DNA of 64,000 nt from UPXZ01 sp047973025 (GCA_047973025.1 JBKEBE010000034.1:1-64000), one strand, 5' to 3'. Counted from the first letter of the stretch, positions 43,671 through 52,763 are shown. The notes: generated by a model not told the origin, from the letters alone. Made by a program: numbers and translations.

Positions 43671-44687
43671 CTATCCATTTTTACCATTGTCGTTTTGTTT
43701 TCTTGCAATTTTAGAAGCTCTCCTTGCAGCGCGTTTTTCATTTAATTTCTGCTTAATAAACGTAATGTAAGGATCGATGTAGCGTTGGCGTTTGGCTTCC
43801 GTTAGATCGTTCATCGTGAGCATTACGCCCGACTCGTACGTACCTCCGAAATCTTTGTCTATCATAGTTCCAAACATGCGCAATGTGTCTGAAAGCCCTA
43901 TATACGCGTTGAACATCGGCGGAACGGTAGTCCCGATATGACGGATTGTTTTTTGTAAAGTTTTGTAATTAGCTGTCGCGCTGCTATCGGTCAAAATTAC
44001 TTTTGCTATTTTTTGACTTTCTTCACTAACGACAACGGGTACTTTTGGGCGAATTAAATTGTCGGGATCCGGACAGTGTAGGTACATATATTCATAAAGC
44101 AACTCACGAGCCAGTTGAGGGTAAGTGGGATAAATATTTACTTTTCCAATAAAATATTTCGATTTTTTATCGGAATGAATCAGCGCTCCCAATCCATCCC
44201 ACAGATTATCTAAAGCAAATAGGCTCTTGAGCCCCATTTTGGCGGTTTGATAGTTCGGTTGAACGAACGCGCGTCCAAGTTCTATGGAGTAAGGTAAATA
44301 CGCGTCTAAAAATGTATTGCTGAAATTGAAAAAATCAGCCATGACAAAGTTTGGCTGTCCATCCGCTTTCAACTCCACGTCTCTACCGGACAAAAATCGG
44401 TAACCACCCACGATCTCTTCTTCGTCAGGATCCCATACGATTAATTGTTTGAAAGGCTTTTTCAAAAAATCGAATTCGTCCGTATCTATTTCGTTGCCGG
44501 TTCCCCCGCCCCACGATCGAAATGAAAGCTCACGCAAGCGTCCTATTTCACGCATAACATTTGGTGAACGATGAGCATCCGTAATGTAAATTTCGTTGTT
44601 GGCTTTGTTGGTGGGTCTTACAAAATTTTCTTCACCCAGCTCTTTGGCGATGAGATTTCTATCAACAGGAGATATCAGTTCTTTCAT
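43671..44687 (-). CDS. GNAT-type N-acyltransferase, GlsB/OlsB-like (putative hemolysin family)
   Basis: A 338-residue cytoplasmic protein with the GNAT acyltransferase pattern: VMREIGRLRELSFRSWGGGTGNEIDTDEFD, KQLIVWDPDEEEIVGGYRF and SIELGRAFVQPNYQ. The C-terminal tail is very basic (KQKLNEKRAARRASKIARKQ). In Bacteroides, GlsB transfers a 3-hydroxyacyl chain to glycine, the first step to glycine lipids; this protein resembles that family in size and motifs. The partner gene glsA is not adjacent, so the specific role is inferred. Possible - strand -7 box TATTTTTG lies at 44720-44727. Confidence 0.65.
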   Translation of the reverse strand: MKELISPVDRNLIAKELGEENFVRPTNKANNEIYITDAHRSPNVMREIGRLRELSFRSWGGGTGNEIDTDEFDFLKKPFKQLIVWDPDEEEIVGGYRFLSGRDVELKADGQPNFVMADFFNFSNTFLDAYLPYSIELGRAFVQPNYQTAKMGLKSLFALDNLWDGLGALIHSDKKSKYFIGKVNIYPTYPQLARELLYEYMYLHCPDPDNLIRPKVPVVVSEESQKIAKVILTDSSATANYKTLQKTIRHIGTTVPPMFNAYIGLSDTLRMFGTMIDKDFGGTYESGVMLTMNDLTEAKRQRYIDPYITFIKQKLNEKRAARRASKIARKQNDNGKNG

Positions 44688-44935
44688 GCAACTTCCGATT
44701 TCAGTATCATTAACTCGGACAAAAATAATATTTTTTTATTTCCTAAAATTGTTTTTTTAACCTAATTTTGTAAGTTACACGAAAAATAAGATATGGCACA
44801 TCGAATCCTGCACATTAAGCTCGGATTTGTGTACAAAAAACATCAACATTACTTAATTCTCTTAAAAAGACTGCTATTGCATCAACCATTTTAGTTCAAT
44901 GGTGTTATAAAGTGGTCATCTTACAGATTTGACGT

Positions 44936-45703
44936 ATGAGAAATTTAACATCTTTGGTCATTACCGTTATGATTCCGTTTTGTGTTTCTGCCGGTAATAA
45001 TTTGTACGAAAAACGCGAGTTTATCTACAAGGGAGATACACTGAAGTATCGTGTATTATTTCCCGAAAATTATGACACTACGCGTAAATACCCCATGGTA
45101 ATGTTTTTGCACGGCATGGGCGAACGAGGTAGTGATAACGAAAGTCAGCTTTTACACGGTGCTTCACTTTTTATTGATGAAGAAACACGTAAAGATTACC
45201 CGTCTATCGTCATTTTCCCGCAATGTTCCTTAGATGACTCCTGGATCAAAATAACTCGAAACGAAAGTGGAGATATTGATTTCCCCAAGAATGCAAAGAT
45301 GACCAATTCATTGCTCTTAGTCAAGAAACTCCTTGATACATACAAAAAAGACGATGCCGTGGATAAAAATCGGATATATATCGGTGGACTTTCCATGGGG
45401 GGAATGGGTACCTACGATTTGATCTGTCGTTACCCCAAATACTTTGCCGTAGCAATTCCGATTTGCGGTGGAGTGAATACTGAACGCCTGAAAAAGGTAA
45501 AAAAAATGCCAATACGGATATTTCATGGCGGAGAAGACCCTACCGTCTCGCGGGAATATTCGCGAAACGCGTTCATCGAACTAAAGGCAAATGGATCTAA
45601 AAAAGTTGAATACATCGAATTCCCCGGAGTTGGACACGACAGCTGGACAAAAGCATTCGCGTATCCCGATTTCCTGAGTTGGATGTACTATCAGAGCAGA
45701 TAA
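44936..45703 (+). CDS. Secreted alpha/beta-hydrolase esterase
   Basis: A 255-residue exported protein with signal peptide (MRNLTSLVITVMIPFCVSAGN). The fold is that of CE1/LpqC-like esterases and predicted peptidases: oxyanion region MFLHGMGERGSDNE, nucleophile GLSMGGMGTYD, Asp in FHGGEDPTVS, and His in GVGHDSW. It may cut ester bonds of a carbohydrate or lipid; no cue here fixes the substrate. It stands alone, with a 248-base gap upstream (44688-44935) in which I see nothing clear beyond the - strand promoter-like box noted for the previous gene. Confidence 0.75.
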   Translation: MRNLTSLVITVMIPFCVSAGNNLYEKREFIYKGDTLKYRVLFPENYDTTRKYPMVMFLHGMGERGSDNESQLLHGASLFIDEETRKDYPSIVIFPQCSLDDSWIKITRNESGDIDFPKNAKMTNSLLLVKKLLDTYKKDDAVDKNRIYIGGLSMGGMGTYDLICRYPKYFAVAIPICGGVNTERLKKVKKMPIRIFHGGEDPTVSREYSRNAFIELKANGSKKVEYIEFPGVGHDSWTKAFAYPDFLSWMYYQSR

Positions 45704-45816
45704 AGAGTATGCGTTATTGGTTGAATCACTTACATTTTGTTAGAAAAGTGTTAATTTTTTTCAGATAGAAAACGCAAAAAAAGATAGAATGTGATGCTTT
45801 CTATTTTTTAATTGGT

Positions 45817-45824
45817 TACATTTG
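45817..45824 (+). promoter_or_regulatory. Candidate -7 box for the oxidoreductase operon
   Basis: TACATTTG matches TAnnTTTG and lies 31 bases before the ferredoxin-subunit ATG. No exact TTTG was found at the -33 distance; a TTTC-containing stretch is present. Confidence 0.4.
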
Positions 45825-45855
45825 CATCGTAAAATTGTAAAAAAATATTTCGAAC

Positions 45856-46086
45856 ATGGCAAAACTAAAAGGTTCTGTAATAGTTGACGTGGAACTTTGT
45901 AAAGGTTGTGACCTATGTGTGGTGGCTTGTCCTCAGGACGTTTTGTTGTTGAATAGAGAAGCAAATATAAAAGGTTATAACTATTCGTATATGGAAAATC
46001 CGGACGACTGTACCGGTTGCATGGCTTGCGCATTGGTATGTCCGGATGCCTGCATTACCGTATATCGCGTAAAAGTAGAAAAGTAA
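45856..46086 (+). CDS. Ferredoxin-like subunit of 2-oxoacid:ferredoxin oxidoreductase (2x 4Fe-4S)
   Basis: A 76-residue protein with two 4Fe-4S cluster motifs, CKGCDLCVVACPQ and CTGCMACALVCPD. It is the delta (electron transfer) subunit of the complex coded by the next three genes, passing electrons from the thiamine-bound intermediate to free ferredoxin. It ends 1 base before the next start. Confidence 0.93.
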   Translation: MAKLKGSVIVDVELCKGCDLCVVACPQDVLLLNREANIKGYNYSYMENPDDCTGCMACALVCPDACITVYRVKVEK

Positions 46087-46087
46087 T

Positions 46088-47170
46088 ATGGAACAAGAAG
46101 TAATATTAATGAAAGGGAACGAAGCTGTAGCTCACGCAGCCATTCGTGCCGGATGCGACGGATATTTTGGTTATCCCATTACACCTCAGTCGGAAATAAT
46201 GGAAACCCTGATGGAAATAAAGCCTTGGGAAACGACCGGAATGGTCGTTCTGCAGGCTGAAAGTGAAACAGCTTCTATTAACATGCTGTATGGCGCGGCA
46301 GGTTGCGGTAAACGCACCATGACATCGTCTTCGAGTCCGGGTGTCAGTTTGATGTTGGAAGGGTTCTCCTACATTGCCGGAGCAGAACTCCCGTGTGTCG
46401 TAGTAGATGTCATGCGTGGCGGTCCGGGATTAGGTACCATTCAGCCCAGTCAGGCAGATTATTACCAAATCGTAAAAGGAGGCGGACACGGCGACTACAA
46501 AGTCATTACATTAGCCCCTGCCACCGTACAGGAAATGGCTGATTTTACCGTGATGGCTTTTGATTTAGCTTTCAAATACCGTGTCATGGTGGTTGTACTT
46601 GCTGATGGAGTAGTAGGACAGATGATGGAAAAAGTGGTATTGCCACCGTTCAGACCACGATGGACCGAAGATGAAATCCGAAAAATAAGTCCATGGGCAA
46701 CTATCGGACGTACTCCCGACCGCAAACCGAACGTAATCACATCCTTGGCACTTCAAGCTGAAGAAATGGAAGAAATAAATCTTCGACTGCAAGGACGTTA
46801 TCGGGAAATAGAGAAAAATGAAGTTCGTTTTGAAGAAGTGATGTGTGAGGATGCCGATTACTTGATAGTCGGGTTTGGGATTAGCGCCCGCATCGGTCAG
46901 AAAGCGGCTGAGATGGCGCGTGAAGAAGGTTTGAAAGTCGGACTGTTGCGTCCTATCACGCTCTTTCCTTTCCCTACAAATGAAATTATACGCTTATCCA
47001 AACAGGTTAAGGGGATTTTAACAGTAGAATTAAGTGCCGGTCAAATGGTGGACGATGTACGGTTAGCCGTAAACGGAAAAGTGCCGGTAGAATTTTATGG
47101 TCGGATGGGCGGAATCGTACCTTCTCCGGATGAAGTACTTGGAGCTTTGAAAGAGAAAATTGTAAAATAA
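46088..47170 (+). CDS. 2-oxoacid:ferredoxin oxidoreductase alpha subunit (VorB/KorA-like)
   Basis: A 360-residue protein: MKGNEAVAHAAIRAGCDGYFGYPITPQSEI, typical of the pyrimidine-binding domain, SSPGVSLMLEGFSYIAGAELPCVVVDVMRGGPGLGT, and a C-terminal transketolase-like domain II (LKVGLLRPITLFPFP). In Bacteroidales this is commonly annotated as 3-methyl-2-oxobutanoate dehydrogenase subunit VorB. The complex oxidatively decarboxylates a 2-oxoacid to acyl-CoA, or runs backward. Whether the substrate is a branched-chain 2-oxoacid or 2-oxoglutarate is uncertain. Confidence 0.9.
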   Translation: MEQEVILMKGNEAVAHAAIRAGCDGYFGYPITPQSEIMETLMEIKPWETTGMVVLQAESETASINMLYGAAGCGKRTMTSSSSPGVSLMLEGFSYIAGAELPCVVVDVMRGGPGLGTIQPSQADYYQIVKGGGHGDYKVITLAPATVQEMADFTVMAFDLAFKYRVMVVVLADGVVGQMMEKVVLPPFRPRWTEDEIRKISPWATIGRTPDRKPNVITSLALQAEEMEEINLRLQGRYREIEKNEVRFEEVMCEDADYLIVGFGISARIGQKAAEMAREEGLKVGLLRPITLFPFPTNEIIRLSKQVKGILTVELSAGQMVDDVRLAVNGKVPVEFYGRMGGIVPSPDEVLGALKEKIVK

Positions 47171-47196
47171 ATGTATTGTAACTTGACGCAACTCAT

Positions 47197-47234
47197 TCTA
47201 ATTGTAAGTAATCCAAAAGAATTATACAATTAGA
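47197..47234. repeat. Inverted repeat in the gap inside the oxidoreductase operon
   Basis: TCTAATTGTA (47197-47206) and TACAATTAGA (47225-47234) are perfect complements separated by 18 bases. A second pair, AAGAAT/ATTCTT, and a long-range pair GACTTAAA (47274) with TTTAAGTC (47366) occur in the same 239-base gap, which is unusually long between alpha and beta subunit genes. Confidence 0.45.
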
Positions 47235-47409
47235 ACATAAAATGTCTGAACTAAGAATAAGATTCTTTTACACGACTTAAATATATACGAGACCAATCTA
47301 ATCCAAAAAATATTCAATCAAGTATATAGTAAGTTTAGCGTAATTTTAATTGTGTAATTCTGCTTTTTAAGTCTCGATGGACAAATAAGGTGGAGAAAAT
47401 TCAAGAAAA

Positions 47410-48171
47410 ATGACAACAACTCAAATAGTAGCTCCCGAAAATTTGGTTTATAAGAAACCGTCTCTCCTGAATGATACCAACATGCACTATTGTCCGGGAT
47501 GTAGCCACGGAGTAGTACACAAGGTTATCGCCGAAGTCATAGAAGAAATGGACATCGTCGATAAAGCAATAGGTATTGCTCCGGTAGGATGCGCTGTTTT
47601 TGCCTATAAATACATCGATATCGACTGGCAAGAAGCGGCGCACGGACGCGCTCCCGCGTTAGCAACCGCTATCAATCGTTTGCTACCAAGCAGTATGGTT
47701 TTTACCTATCAGGGAGACGGCGACTTAGCTGCCATCGGAACCGCGGAGACTATCCACGCTTGCAATCGGGGTGAAAACATAACCATCGTATTTATCAACA
47801 ACGGTATTTATGGAATGACCGGTGGACAGATGGCGCCTACAACGCTTCTCAACATGAAGACATCCACTTCGCCTTACGGACGTGAGGTCGATTTAAACGG
47901 ACATCCGTTGAACATAACTGATCTGCTCGTGAGACTACAAGGTACGTGTTTCGTAACCCGTCAGGCTGTACACAACATAGCGGGTGTACGCAAAACGAAA
48001 AAAGCCATTCAAAAAGCATTTCAGAATACGTTGGATAAAAAAGGGACGTCAATTGTCGAGGTTGTTTCTACTTGTAACGCGGGTTGGAAAATGACTCCGG
48101 AAGCTTCAAATGACTGGATGGTCGAGAACATGTTTCCGCAATACCCGTTGGGCGACTTGAAAAACGAATAA
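47410..48171 (+). CDS. 2-oxoacid:ferredoxin oxidoreductase beta subunit (TPP-binding)
   Basis: A 253-residue protein with the thiamine pyrophosphate site: HYCPGCSHGVVH, GIAPVGCAVFAYKYIDIDWQEAAHGRAPALATAI, TYQGDGDLAAIGTAETIHA and INNGIYGMTGGQMAPTT (GDG...NN motif). It carries the thiamine cofactor at the interface with the alpha subunit. A 239-base gap separates it from the alpha gene; it is followed by the gamma gene after 59 bases. Confidence 0.93.
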   Translation: MTTTQIVAPENLVYKKPSLLNDTNMHYCPGCSHGVVHKVIAEVIEEMDIVDKAIGIAPVGCAVFAYKYIDIDWQEAAHGRAPALATAINRLLPSSMVFTYQGDGDLAAIGTAETIHACNRGENITIVFINNGIYGMTGGQMAPTTLLNMKTSTSPYGREVDLNGHPLNITDLLVRLQGTCFVTRQAVHNIAGVRKTKKAIQKAFQNTLDKKGTSIVEVVSTCNAGWKMTPEASNDWMVENMFPQYPLGDLKNE

Positions 48172-48230
48172 AGTACAAACCGTAAAAATAGAAAAAGCTA
48201 AAAGCTGATTGCTGAACGCTTCATGGAAAT

Positions 48231-48779
48231 ATGAAAGAAGAAATATTAATATCCGGTTTTGGCGGACAGGGAGTACTGTCTATGGGAAAAATTTTGGTTT
48301 ACTCGGGGCTGATGCAGGGGCAGGAAGTCAGCTGGTTACCATCTTACGGTCCCGAACAACGCGGAGGAACGGCAAATGTTACCGTAATCTTGAGCGACGA
48401 AAAAATTAGTTCTCCCATCTTACACCAGTACGACACGGTAATCGTACTCAATCAACCCTCGTTGGACAAATTCGAGAGTCGCGTCAAAACCGGTGGTACG
48501 CTGATTTTTGATAGCAACGGATTCAGAAAATTTCCGACACGCACTGATATTAATGTTTATAAGGTGGATGCGACGGAGTATGCTTACAAACACAACATGA
48601 TCAAAACATTGAACATGATGATTTTAGGAGGATTTCTGAAAGTTCGTCCAATTGTGAAAATAGAAAACGTCTTGAAAGGACTGAAAAAATCACTTCCCGA
48701 GCGACACCATCATCTAATTCCAATGAACGAAAAATCCATTCTACAGGGGATGGAAATTATTGAAAAATTTGAAGTTTAA
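48231..48779 (+). CDS. 2-oxoacid:ferredoxin oxidoreductase gamma subunit
   Basis: A 182-residue protein starting MKEEILISGFGGQGVLSMGKIL, then SWLPSYGPEQRGGTANVTVILSD and MMILGGFLKV, all typical of the gamma domain that binds coenzyme A and helps assemble the complex. It completes the ferredoxin-alpha-beta-gamma set and is followed by a strong palindromic terminator. Confidence 0.93.
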   Translation: MKEEILISGFGGQGVLSMGKILVYSGLMQGQEVSWLPSYGPEQRGGTANVTVILSDEKISSPILHQYDTVIVLNQPSLDKFESRVKTGGTLIFDSNGFRKFPTRTDINVYKVDATEYAYKHNMIKTLNMMILGGFLKVRPIVKIENVLKGLKKSLPERHHHLIPMNEKSILQGMEIIEKFEV

Positions 48780-48793
48780 TTGGGGTATTATAC

Positions 48794-48843
48794 AAAAAGT
48801 AAAAGCTCAGGCAATTCATGAATTGCCTGAGCTTTTACTTTTT
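48794..48843. terminator. 50-base perfect palindrome, bidirectional terminator
   Basis: A perfect palindrome of 50 bases whose core reads GCTCAGGCAATT and complement, with A5 and T5 at the ends, so that RNA from either strand forms a long hairpin ending in U5. It separates the oxidoreductase operon (+) from the DUF4293 gene (-), both of which end here. Confidence 0.9.
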
Positions 48844-48864
48844 ACAATCTTTAGGATGTTTGAT

Positions 48865-49335
48865 TTATCGAAGTCGGTCCAAAGAGCGAACCAGCTTTTC
48901 GTCCTTCGCGATGCCACGCATAGCCAGGTAGTTGAATATCAAAGCTAAAACCGGGAAGATTGCCGGATATTGGAATGCAATGCTTACATCCAATTTGTTT
49001 TTTGCGTAAAGGACAAACAGTACCAATGCAATGATGTAGAGTAGGATGCTGAACAGATTTGCCGTAGCAAAACGCATTTGTTTTTTCCTGTTTTTGTAGT
49101 TAAAGATACAAAAAGTTGCTAAGAATAAAATCAATCCGTAGAGGAACGTACACGGATTTGTCGCAATGTTCTTTACTACTTCTCCATGAGCGTTTATCTC
49201 AAGTATTCCTCTTGAATCGAGCAGGTAAGATACGTTTTTTGTAGCGTCAAAAAACTCGGCACCGGGTAATAAAATTCCCGCGGTCATCAGTAAAATAACC
49301 AGGATAAAATATACAGTTTGGATACGCTGCCACAT
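48865..49335 (-). CDS. DUF4293 membrane protein
   Basis: A 156-residue protein with four hydrophobic segments (about 7-27, 62-80, 90-110, 118-140) and the N-terminus MWQRIQTVYFILVILLMTAG, typical of DUF4293, a family found widely in Bacteroidota. Its function is unknown. It lies downstream of the nusB-yajC-ybbR set on the same strand. Confidence 0.85.
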   Translation of the reverse strand: MWQRIQTVYFILVILLMTAGILLPGAEFFDATKNVSYLLDSRGILEINAHGEVVKNIATNPCTFLYGLILFLATFCIFNYKNRKKQMRFATANLFSILLYIIALVLFVLYAKNKLDVSIAFQYPAIFPVLALIFNYLAMRGIAKDEKLVRSLDRLR

Positions 49336-49402
49336 TTTTTTTTAGATTTTAGCAATTACACGATGAAATTAGTTGAGCTATTTTCGATTTAATATATGCC
49401 GG

Positions 49403-49430
49403 TATCTACACGCGCTCATCACGCGCGTTT
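49403..49430 (-). terminator. Short GC-rich hairpin after ybbR
   Basis: ACGCGC and GCGCGT form a 6-bp stem just downstream of the ybbR stop on the - strand. The T run lies on the + strand side, so its action as a - strand terminator is uncertain. Confidence 0.35.
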
Positions 49431-49432
49431 TT

Positions 49433-50422
49433 TTACTTTTCCTCTTCCAATAAAAACTCAACTTCTTTTGGCGAAACTCTTAAATTTGAGATAAATGGAG
49501 AATTACTAACGACCTGAAGTTCATATTTTCTTCGTTTTGACTCTTTAGCTTCATCGTAATTAAAAACGAGTTTAATATCGTTTTCTTTAATTTTGTTGAA
49601 ATTACTTAATCCGACATTATACGTTACCTGAGCCATGGGAGGAAAAACACGTACTTGGATGTCACGCGGTGCATTAATGATCGTTATTGGTAATTCTTTC
49701 TTATTTTCCGTAAACATTTCCACATAAGCTTTCACGGTAACGTCATCAAAGGCATACCTTACTCCTTTTTTCGTTTCGAGTTTTATTCTCACTTCGGTCG
49801 TGTCGGACAATGACTTCAATTCCACCCGTTCGGTATAAACAGCTTTCATTGTATCCAGTATATGTTCGGGTCCAAAAACTTTTACTTTAGTTGGAGAAAC
49901 TTCTATTTCATTGCTCAACGTATATTGAGGAGCAAATGATAGATTGGACTTTACCTTAATCGGAAGTGTTGCATTGGACAGCTTATGATATTTTACCAGG
50001 ATGGTATCCGGATCAATCTGTAGAACAGCTGTAGATGGTAAAACATATCGGGATAGCCTGTTTTTGAGCTGATCGGAAGTAACCACAAATTCGCCTTTAC
50101 CGAAATAGACCCTATCCATATCCAATGCCAGCGGTATGGTTTGTCTGCGATTATACCGCATCAAAGCCATACCTTCGTCGCTGATTTTAATGACAACTTG
50201 CTTCGGAAGCTTGTTCTCAATTTCAACATCTTCGGGGACTCCCATGTAATTAATCGGAATTTTCAAAGTCGCTTCTCGCTGCTTGTCAAGCGACTGTACA
50301 AACCAGAAGATACCTGAAAGCACAAGAAAGAATAAGAAGATTAGGGTATCTTTTGAAACAAACCTTTCCCTAATCTTCCTAAAAAAATCGTTTTTGTCGT
50401 TTGAATTGTTCTTTTCGGACAT
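49433..50422 (-). CDS. YbbR-domain (CdaR-like) protein
   Basis: A 329-residue protein with one membrane anchor (about 27-46, TLIFLFFLVLSGIFWFVQSL) and extracytoplasmic YbbR repeats (LKIPINYMGVPEDVEIENKLPKQVVIKISDEG; PIKVKSNLSFAPQYTLSNEIEVSPTKVKVFGPEHIL). YbbR proteins regulate diadenylate cyclase in Firmicutes; in Bacteroidota the gene is usually found, as here, beside yajC and nusB. It follows yajC by 38 bases on the same strand. Confidence 0.88.
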   Translation of the reverse strand: MSEKNNSNDKNDFFRKIRERFVSKDTLIFLFFLVLSGIFWFVQSLDKQREATLKIPINYMGVPEDVEIENKLPKQVVIKISDEGMALMRYNRRQTIPLALDMDRVYFGKGEFVVTSDQLKNRLSRYVLPSTAVLQIDPDTILVKYHKLSNATLPIKVKSNLSFAPQYTLSNEIEVSPTKVKVFGPEHILDTMKAVYTERVELKSLSDTTEVRIKLETKKGVRYAFDDVTVKAYVEMFTENKKELPITIINAPRDIQVRVFPPMAQVTYNVGLSNFNKIKENDIKLVFNYDEAKESKRRKYELQVVSNSPFISNLRVSPKEVEFLLEEEK

Positions 50423-50460
50423 TGAACCTAATTCTACAACGTACTGCTTGCGCTTTTCGT

Positions 50461-50796
50461 TTATTTCGTTTCTACTGGAATATCTTGTGAAGTGGCAAAC
50501 ACAGAATTTTTATCGACTGTTATGCGCACATTATCAGCGACTTCAATAGTCATTGTGGTTTCTTTGACATCACGAATTTTTCCGTATATACCACCCGAAG
50601 TTACGACTCTGTCGCCTTGTTTCATGGCTTCGCGTTGTGCCTTGATTTCTTTTTGTTTTTTGGATTGCGGACGAATCATGAAGAAATAAAATACCGCAAA
50701 AATAAGTACCATCATCAAGATCCCGGTGTAGGAACCCATTCCGCCCTGACCTGGCGCAGGTGCTGCTGTTTGTAGAAAAATGTTCAGTAAGTTCAT
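50461..50796 (-). CDS. yajC: Preprotein translocase subunit YajC
   Basis: A 111-residue protein with one N-terminal membrane helix (MMVLIFAVFYFFMIRPQSKKQKE) followed by a small cytoplasmic domain (LKQGDRVVTSGGIYGKI-like QGDRVVTSGGIYGKIRDV). YajC is the accessory subunit of SecDF-YajC. The position between nusB and ybbR is standard for Bacteroidales. Confidence 0.94.
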   Translation of the reverse strand: MNLLNIFLQTAAPAPGQGGMGSYTGILMMVLIFAVFYFFMIRPQSKKQKEIKAQREAMKQGDRVVTSGGIYGKIRDVKETTMTIEVADNVRITVDKNSVFATSQDIPVETK

Positions 50797-50925
50797 GTTT
50801 TACTTGTAATTTATTCTTTATTCCTTTCTATAAAGGATAAAGATTTTGTTAAAAAAATATTTATTTTTCGATATTTCTGATTGTAATGAAGATAATTTTC
50901 TTGTTGACGGCACAGCGGAAAGACG

Positions 50926-51861
50926 CTAAATTTTCACTACTTTAACTAACTTCTTGTCTGCCTTCAGTTCTTTTACGGCGTGATCCAGCACCCCGTTGAT
51001 AAATGTCGCGCTTTTATCGGTACTGTAATTTTTTGAAATCTCAATGTATTCATTCAATGTTACGTTGACAGGAATTGTCGGAAAAGACATAATTTCAGCA
51101 AGTGCTATCTGCATAATTAAAATGTCCATAAAAGCAATCCGATCCAGTTCCCAATTTTTCGTATGCTTGTCAATGATTTCGCGATACTCCTGTTCGTTGT
51201 TCAAAGCGTTGGTTATCAGTTTTCGAGCAAACTCCACATCTTCGTCATCTTTAAACATGGGTAGGAGCTCCTGATCAGCCCCATTGCAACCTTGAAAACG
51301 TTTAATCGTCTTTATGACAAAACTGGTTACAATTTCCAAATCATCGGTCCAGTAGATGCTTTGATCTTCAATGGAATCTGAAAATTCTTCGCTCTGCAAA
51401 ATAATCCGTTTGAATGTCTTTCGCCAAATTTCTTTATCCGTAGCGTAATCCACGCTTTCTACCGACATGTATTCTCTGTAAAAATCGGATTCCAGCAACA
51501 AGTCGTACACCAACTTTACGGAATCTTGATTGTTTGCCCAACTCACTTTATGCTCCTGTAAAAAATCCTGAAGCTGTTTATTGCCGACCAGCTGTTTCAC
51601 AAAGGTATTGTCAACAAAACGCGTATTGGGATGTAAATCATCTTCCGTGGGACGAAGTTTGTTCTTTCGTGCATCCAACTTGTTCTCGGCATAGCATGTT
51701 ACTTCTACGGCAAGTCTTAATAAATGAAAATACAACTCGTATGTCTTTTCGACACTATGAAACAACTCTTTTTCAGCTAACGAAACGGAATGTCCGTCTC
51801 CCTTGTAAAAAGCATAAAGAATTTGCAATATCTTTATGCGAAGCAAAACTCTATTTATCAT
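50926..51861 (-). CDS. nusB: Transcription antitermination factor NusB
   Basis: A 311-residue protein, longer than the about 140-residue enterobacterial NusB, as usual in Bacteroidota, where an extra N-terminal region is present. The NusB core is at the C-terminus: DKHTKNWELDRIAFMDILIMQIALAEIMSFPTIPVNVTLNEYIEISKNYSTDKSATFINGVLDH. NusB with NusE starts antitermination on rRNA operons. Upstream on the - strand is TAAGTTTG, a possible -7 box close to the start. Confidence 0.92.
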   Translation of the reverse strand: MINRVLLRIKILQILYAFYKGDGHSVSLAEKELFHSVEKTYELYFHLLRLAVEVTCYAENKLDARKNKLRPTEDDLHPNTRFVDNTFVKQLVGNKQLQDFLQEHKVSWANNQDSVKLVYDLLLESDFYREYMSVESVDYATDKEIWRKTFKRIILQSEEFSDSIEDQSIYWTDDLEIVTSFVIKTIKRFQGCNGADQELLPMFKDDEDVEFARKLITNALNNEQEYREIIDKHTKNWELDRIAFMDILIMQIALAEIMSFPTIPVNVTLNEYIEISKNYSTDKSATFINGVLDHAVKELKADKKLVKVVKI

Positions 51862-52201
51862 TTTCTCCGATTTCCAAACTTATGAAGTTACCTGCTGGTC
51901 GAAATAATCAAACTCGTGCAAATAAATTAACCGCAAAGCAAAAAAACACGTGCAAAGGTAAAGATTTTTTCCCTGATTTCCTTATTTTTTCCTCTTGATT
52001 TCAACAAATTATCCGATCTAAAATCAGAAATATCCTTTTTTTCAAAAAAAATGCAATAAAACGAAGTACATATTTGAATATTAGAAAAAATATTCTGAAA
52101 TTTGACGTTTGAAACTATGAAAATGATAATTCACAAACGAATTTACCAACATACAGCAATACTACAAACGTGGGTTGAACCGAATTAAAATCCGAGAATT
52201 T
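51862..52201. other. 340-base divergent intergenic region between nusB and DUF3276
   Basis: This region is AT-rich and separates two divergent genes. It holds TAAGTTTG on the - strand (a possible nusB -7 box near 51880) and a GAATATT/AATATTC inverted repeat near 52076-52095. No convincing gene or structured RNA was seen. Confidence 0.5.
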
Positions 52202-52654
52202 ATGGAAGGCGAAAAAAGAAAAATCGAGCTTGAGAAGAAAGACAATGAAATTTTTTATTCCAAAGCAATTAAAGCGGGAAAGAGAATTTATTATTTGGAT
52301 GTAAAGAAAAGTCGCAATGATGATTTGTACCTGGCAATCACTGAGAGTAAAAAGAAAGTAGTCGGATACGACGAAGATGCACGGGTAACTTATGAAAAGC
52401 ACAAAATATTTTTGTACAAAGAAGATTTCGACAAATTCGTTGAAGGGCTGGAAGATGTAATAGCGTTCATCAAACAGGAACAAGGCGAGCCCACCCCGCG
52501 TCCGGAATATATACCTACGCCAAAAGATACGCCCGAAAGTTCAAATAAGACCGAAACGAGTAATCATGCCGAAACGGCTTCAAATAGTGGATCTGAAGTG
52601 CCGGATGAGAGTGGCGACACGAAACGGAGCTTCTTCGATAAATTTAAATTCTAA
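52202..52654 (+). CDS. DUF3276 (PUR-alpha-like) protein
   Basis: A 150-residue protein. The first about 100 residues are the DUF3276/PUR-alpha-like domain (IELEKKDNEIFYSKAIKAGKRIYYLDVKKSRNDDLYLAITESKK; KHKIFLYKEDFDKF), which in Bacteroidota binds nucleic acid. The tail (about 105-150) is low-complexity, rich in Pro, Thr, Ser and Glu. The Met at 52202 matches the family start. A terminator follows. Confidence 0.88.
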   Translation: MEGEKRKIELEKKDNEIFYSKAIKAGKRIYYLDVKKSRNDDLYLAITESKKKVVGYDEDARVTYEKHKIFLYKEDFDKFVEGLEDVIAFIKQEQGEPTPRPEYIPTPKDTPESSNKTETSNHAETASNSGSEVPDESGDTKRSFFDKFKF

Positions 52655-52675
52655 GACAACACGCTAATACCGACG

Positions 52676-52709
52676 AACGTCCGATTCTTTTTCGGACGTT
52701 TGTTTTGTT
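52676..52709 (+). terminator. Rho-independent terminator after DUF3276
   Basis: AACGTCCG (52676-52683) and CGGACGTT (52693-52700) form a perfect 8-bp stem with a 9-base loop, followed by a T-rich stretch. Confidence 0.85.
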
Positions 52710-52763
52710 TCCAAATTACCGCACGGATGCCAGTTACGCGGATTGTAGACATAACCTTCGACA

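Noticed and set aside
47242..47280. A 12-codon ATG frame (MSEL...) in the oxidoreductase operon gap
   Set aside because: It is very short, overlaps inverted repeats and has no sign of conservation that can be seen here.
51534..51998. A 154-codon + strand frame over the start of nusB and the following gap
   Set aside because: It is mostly antisense to nusB, with no recognisable domain and unlikely composition.
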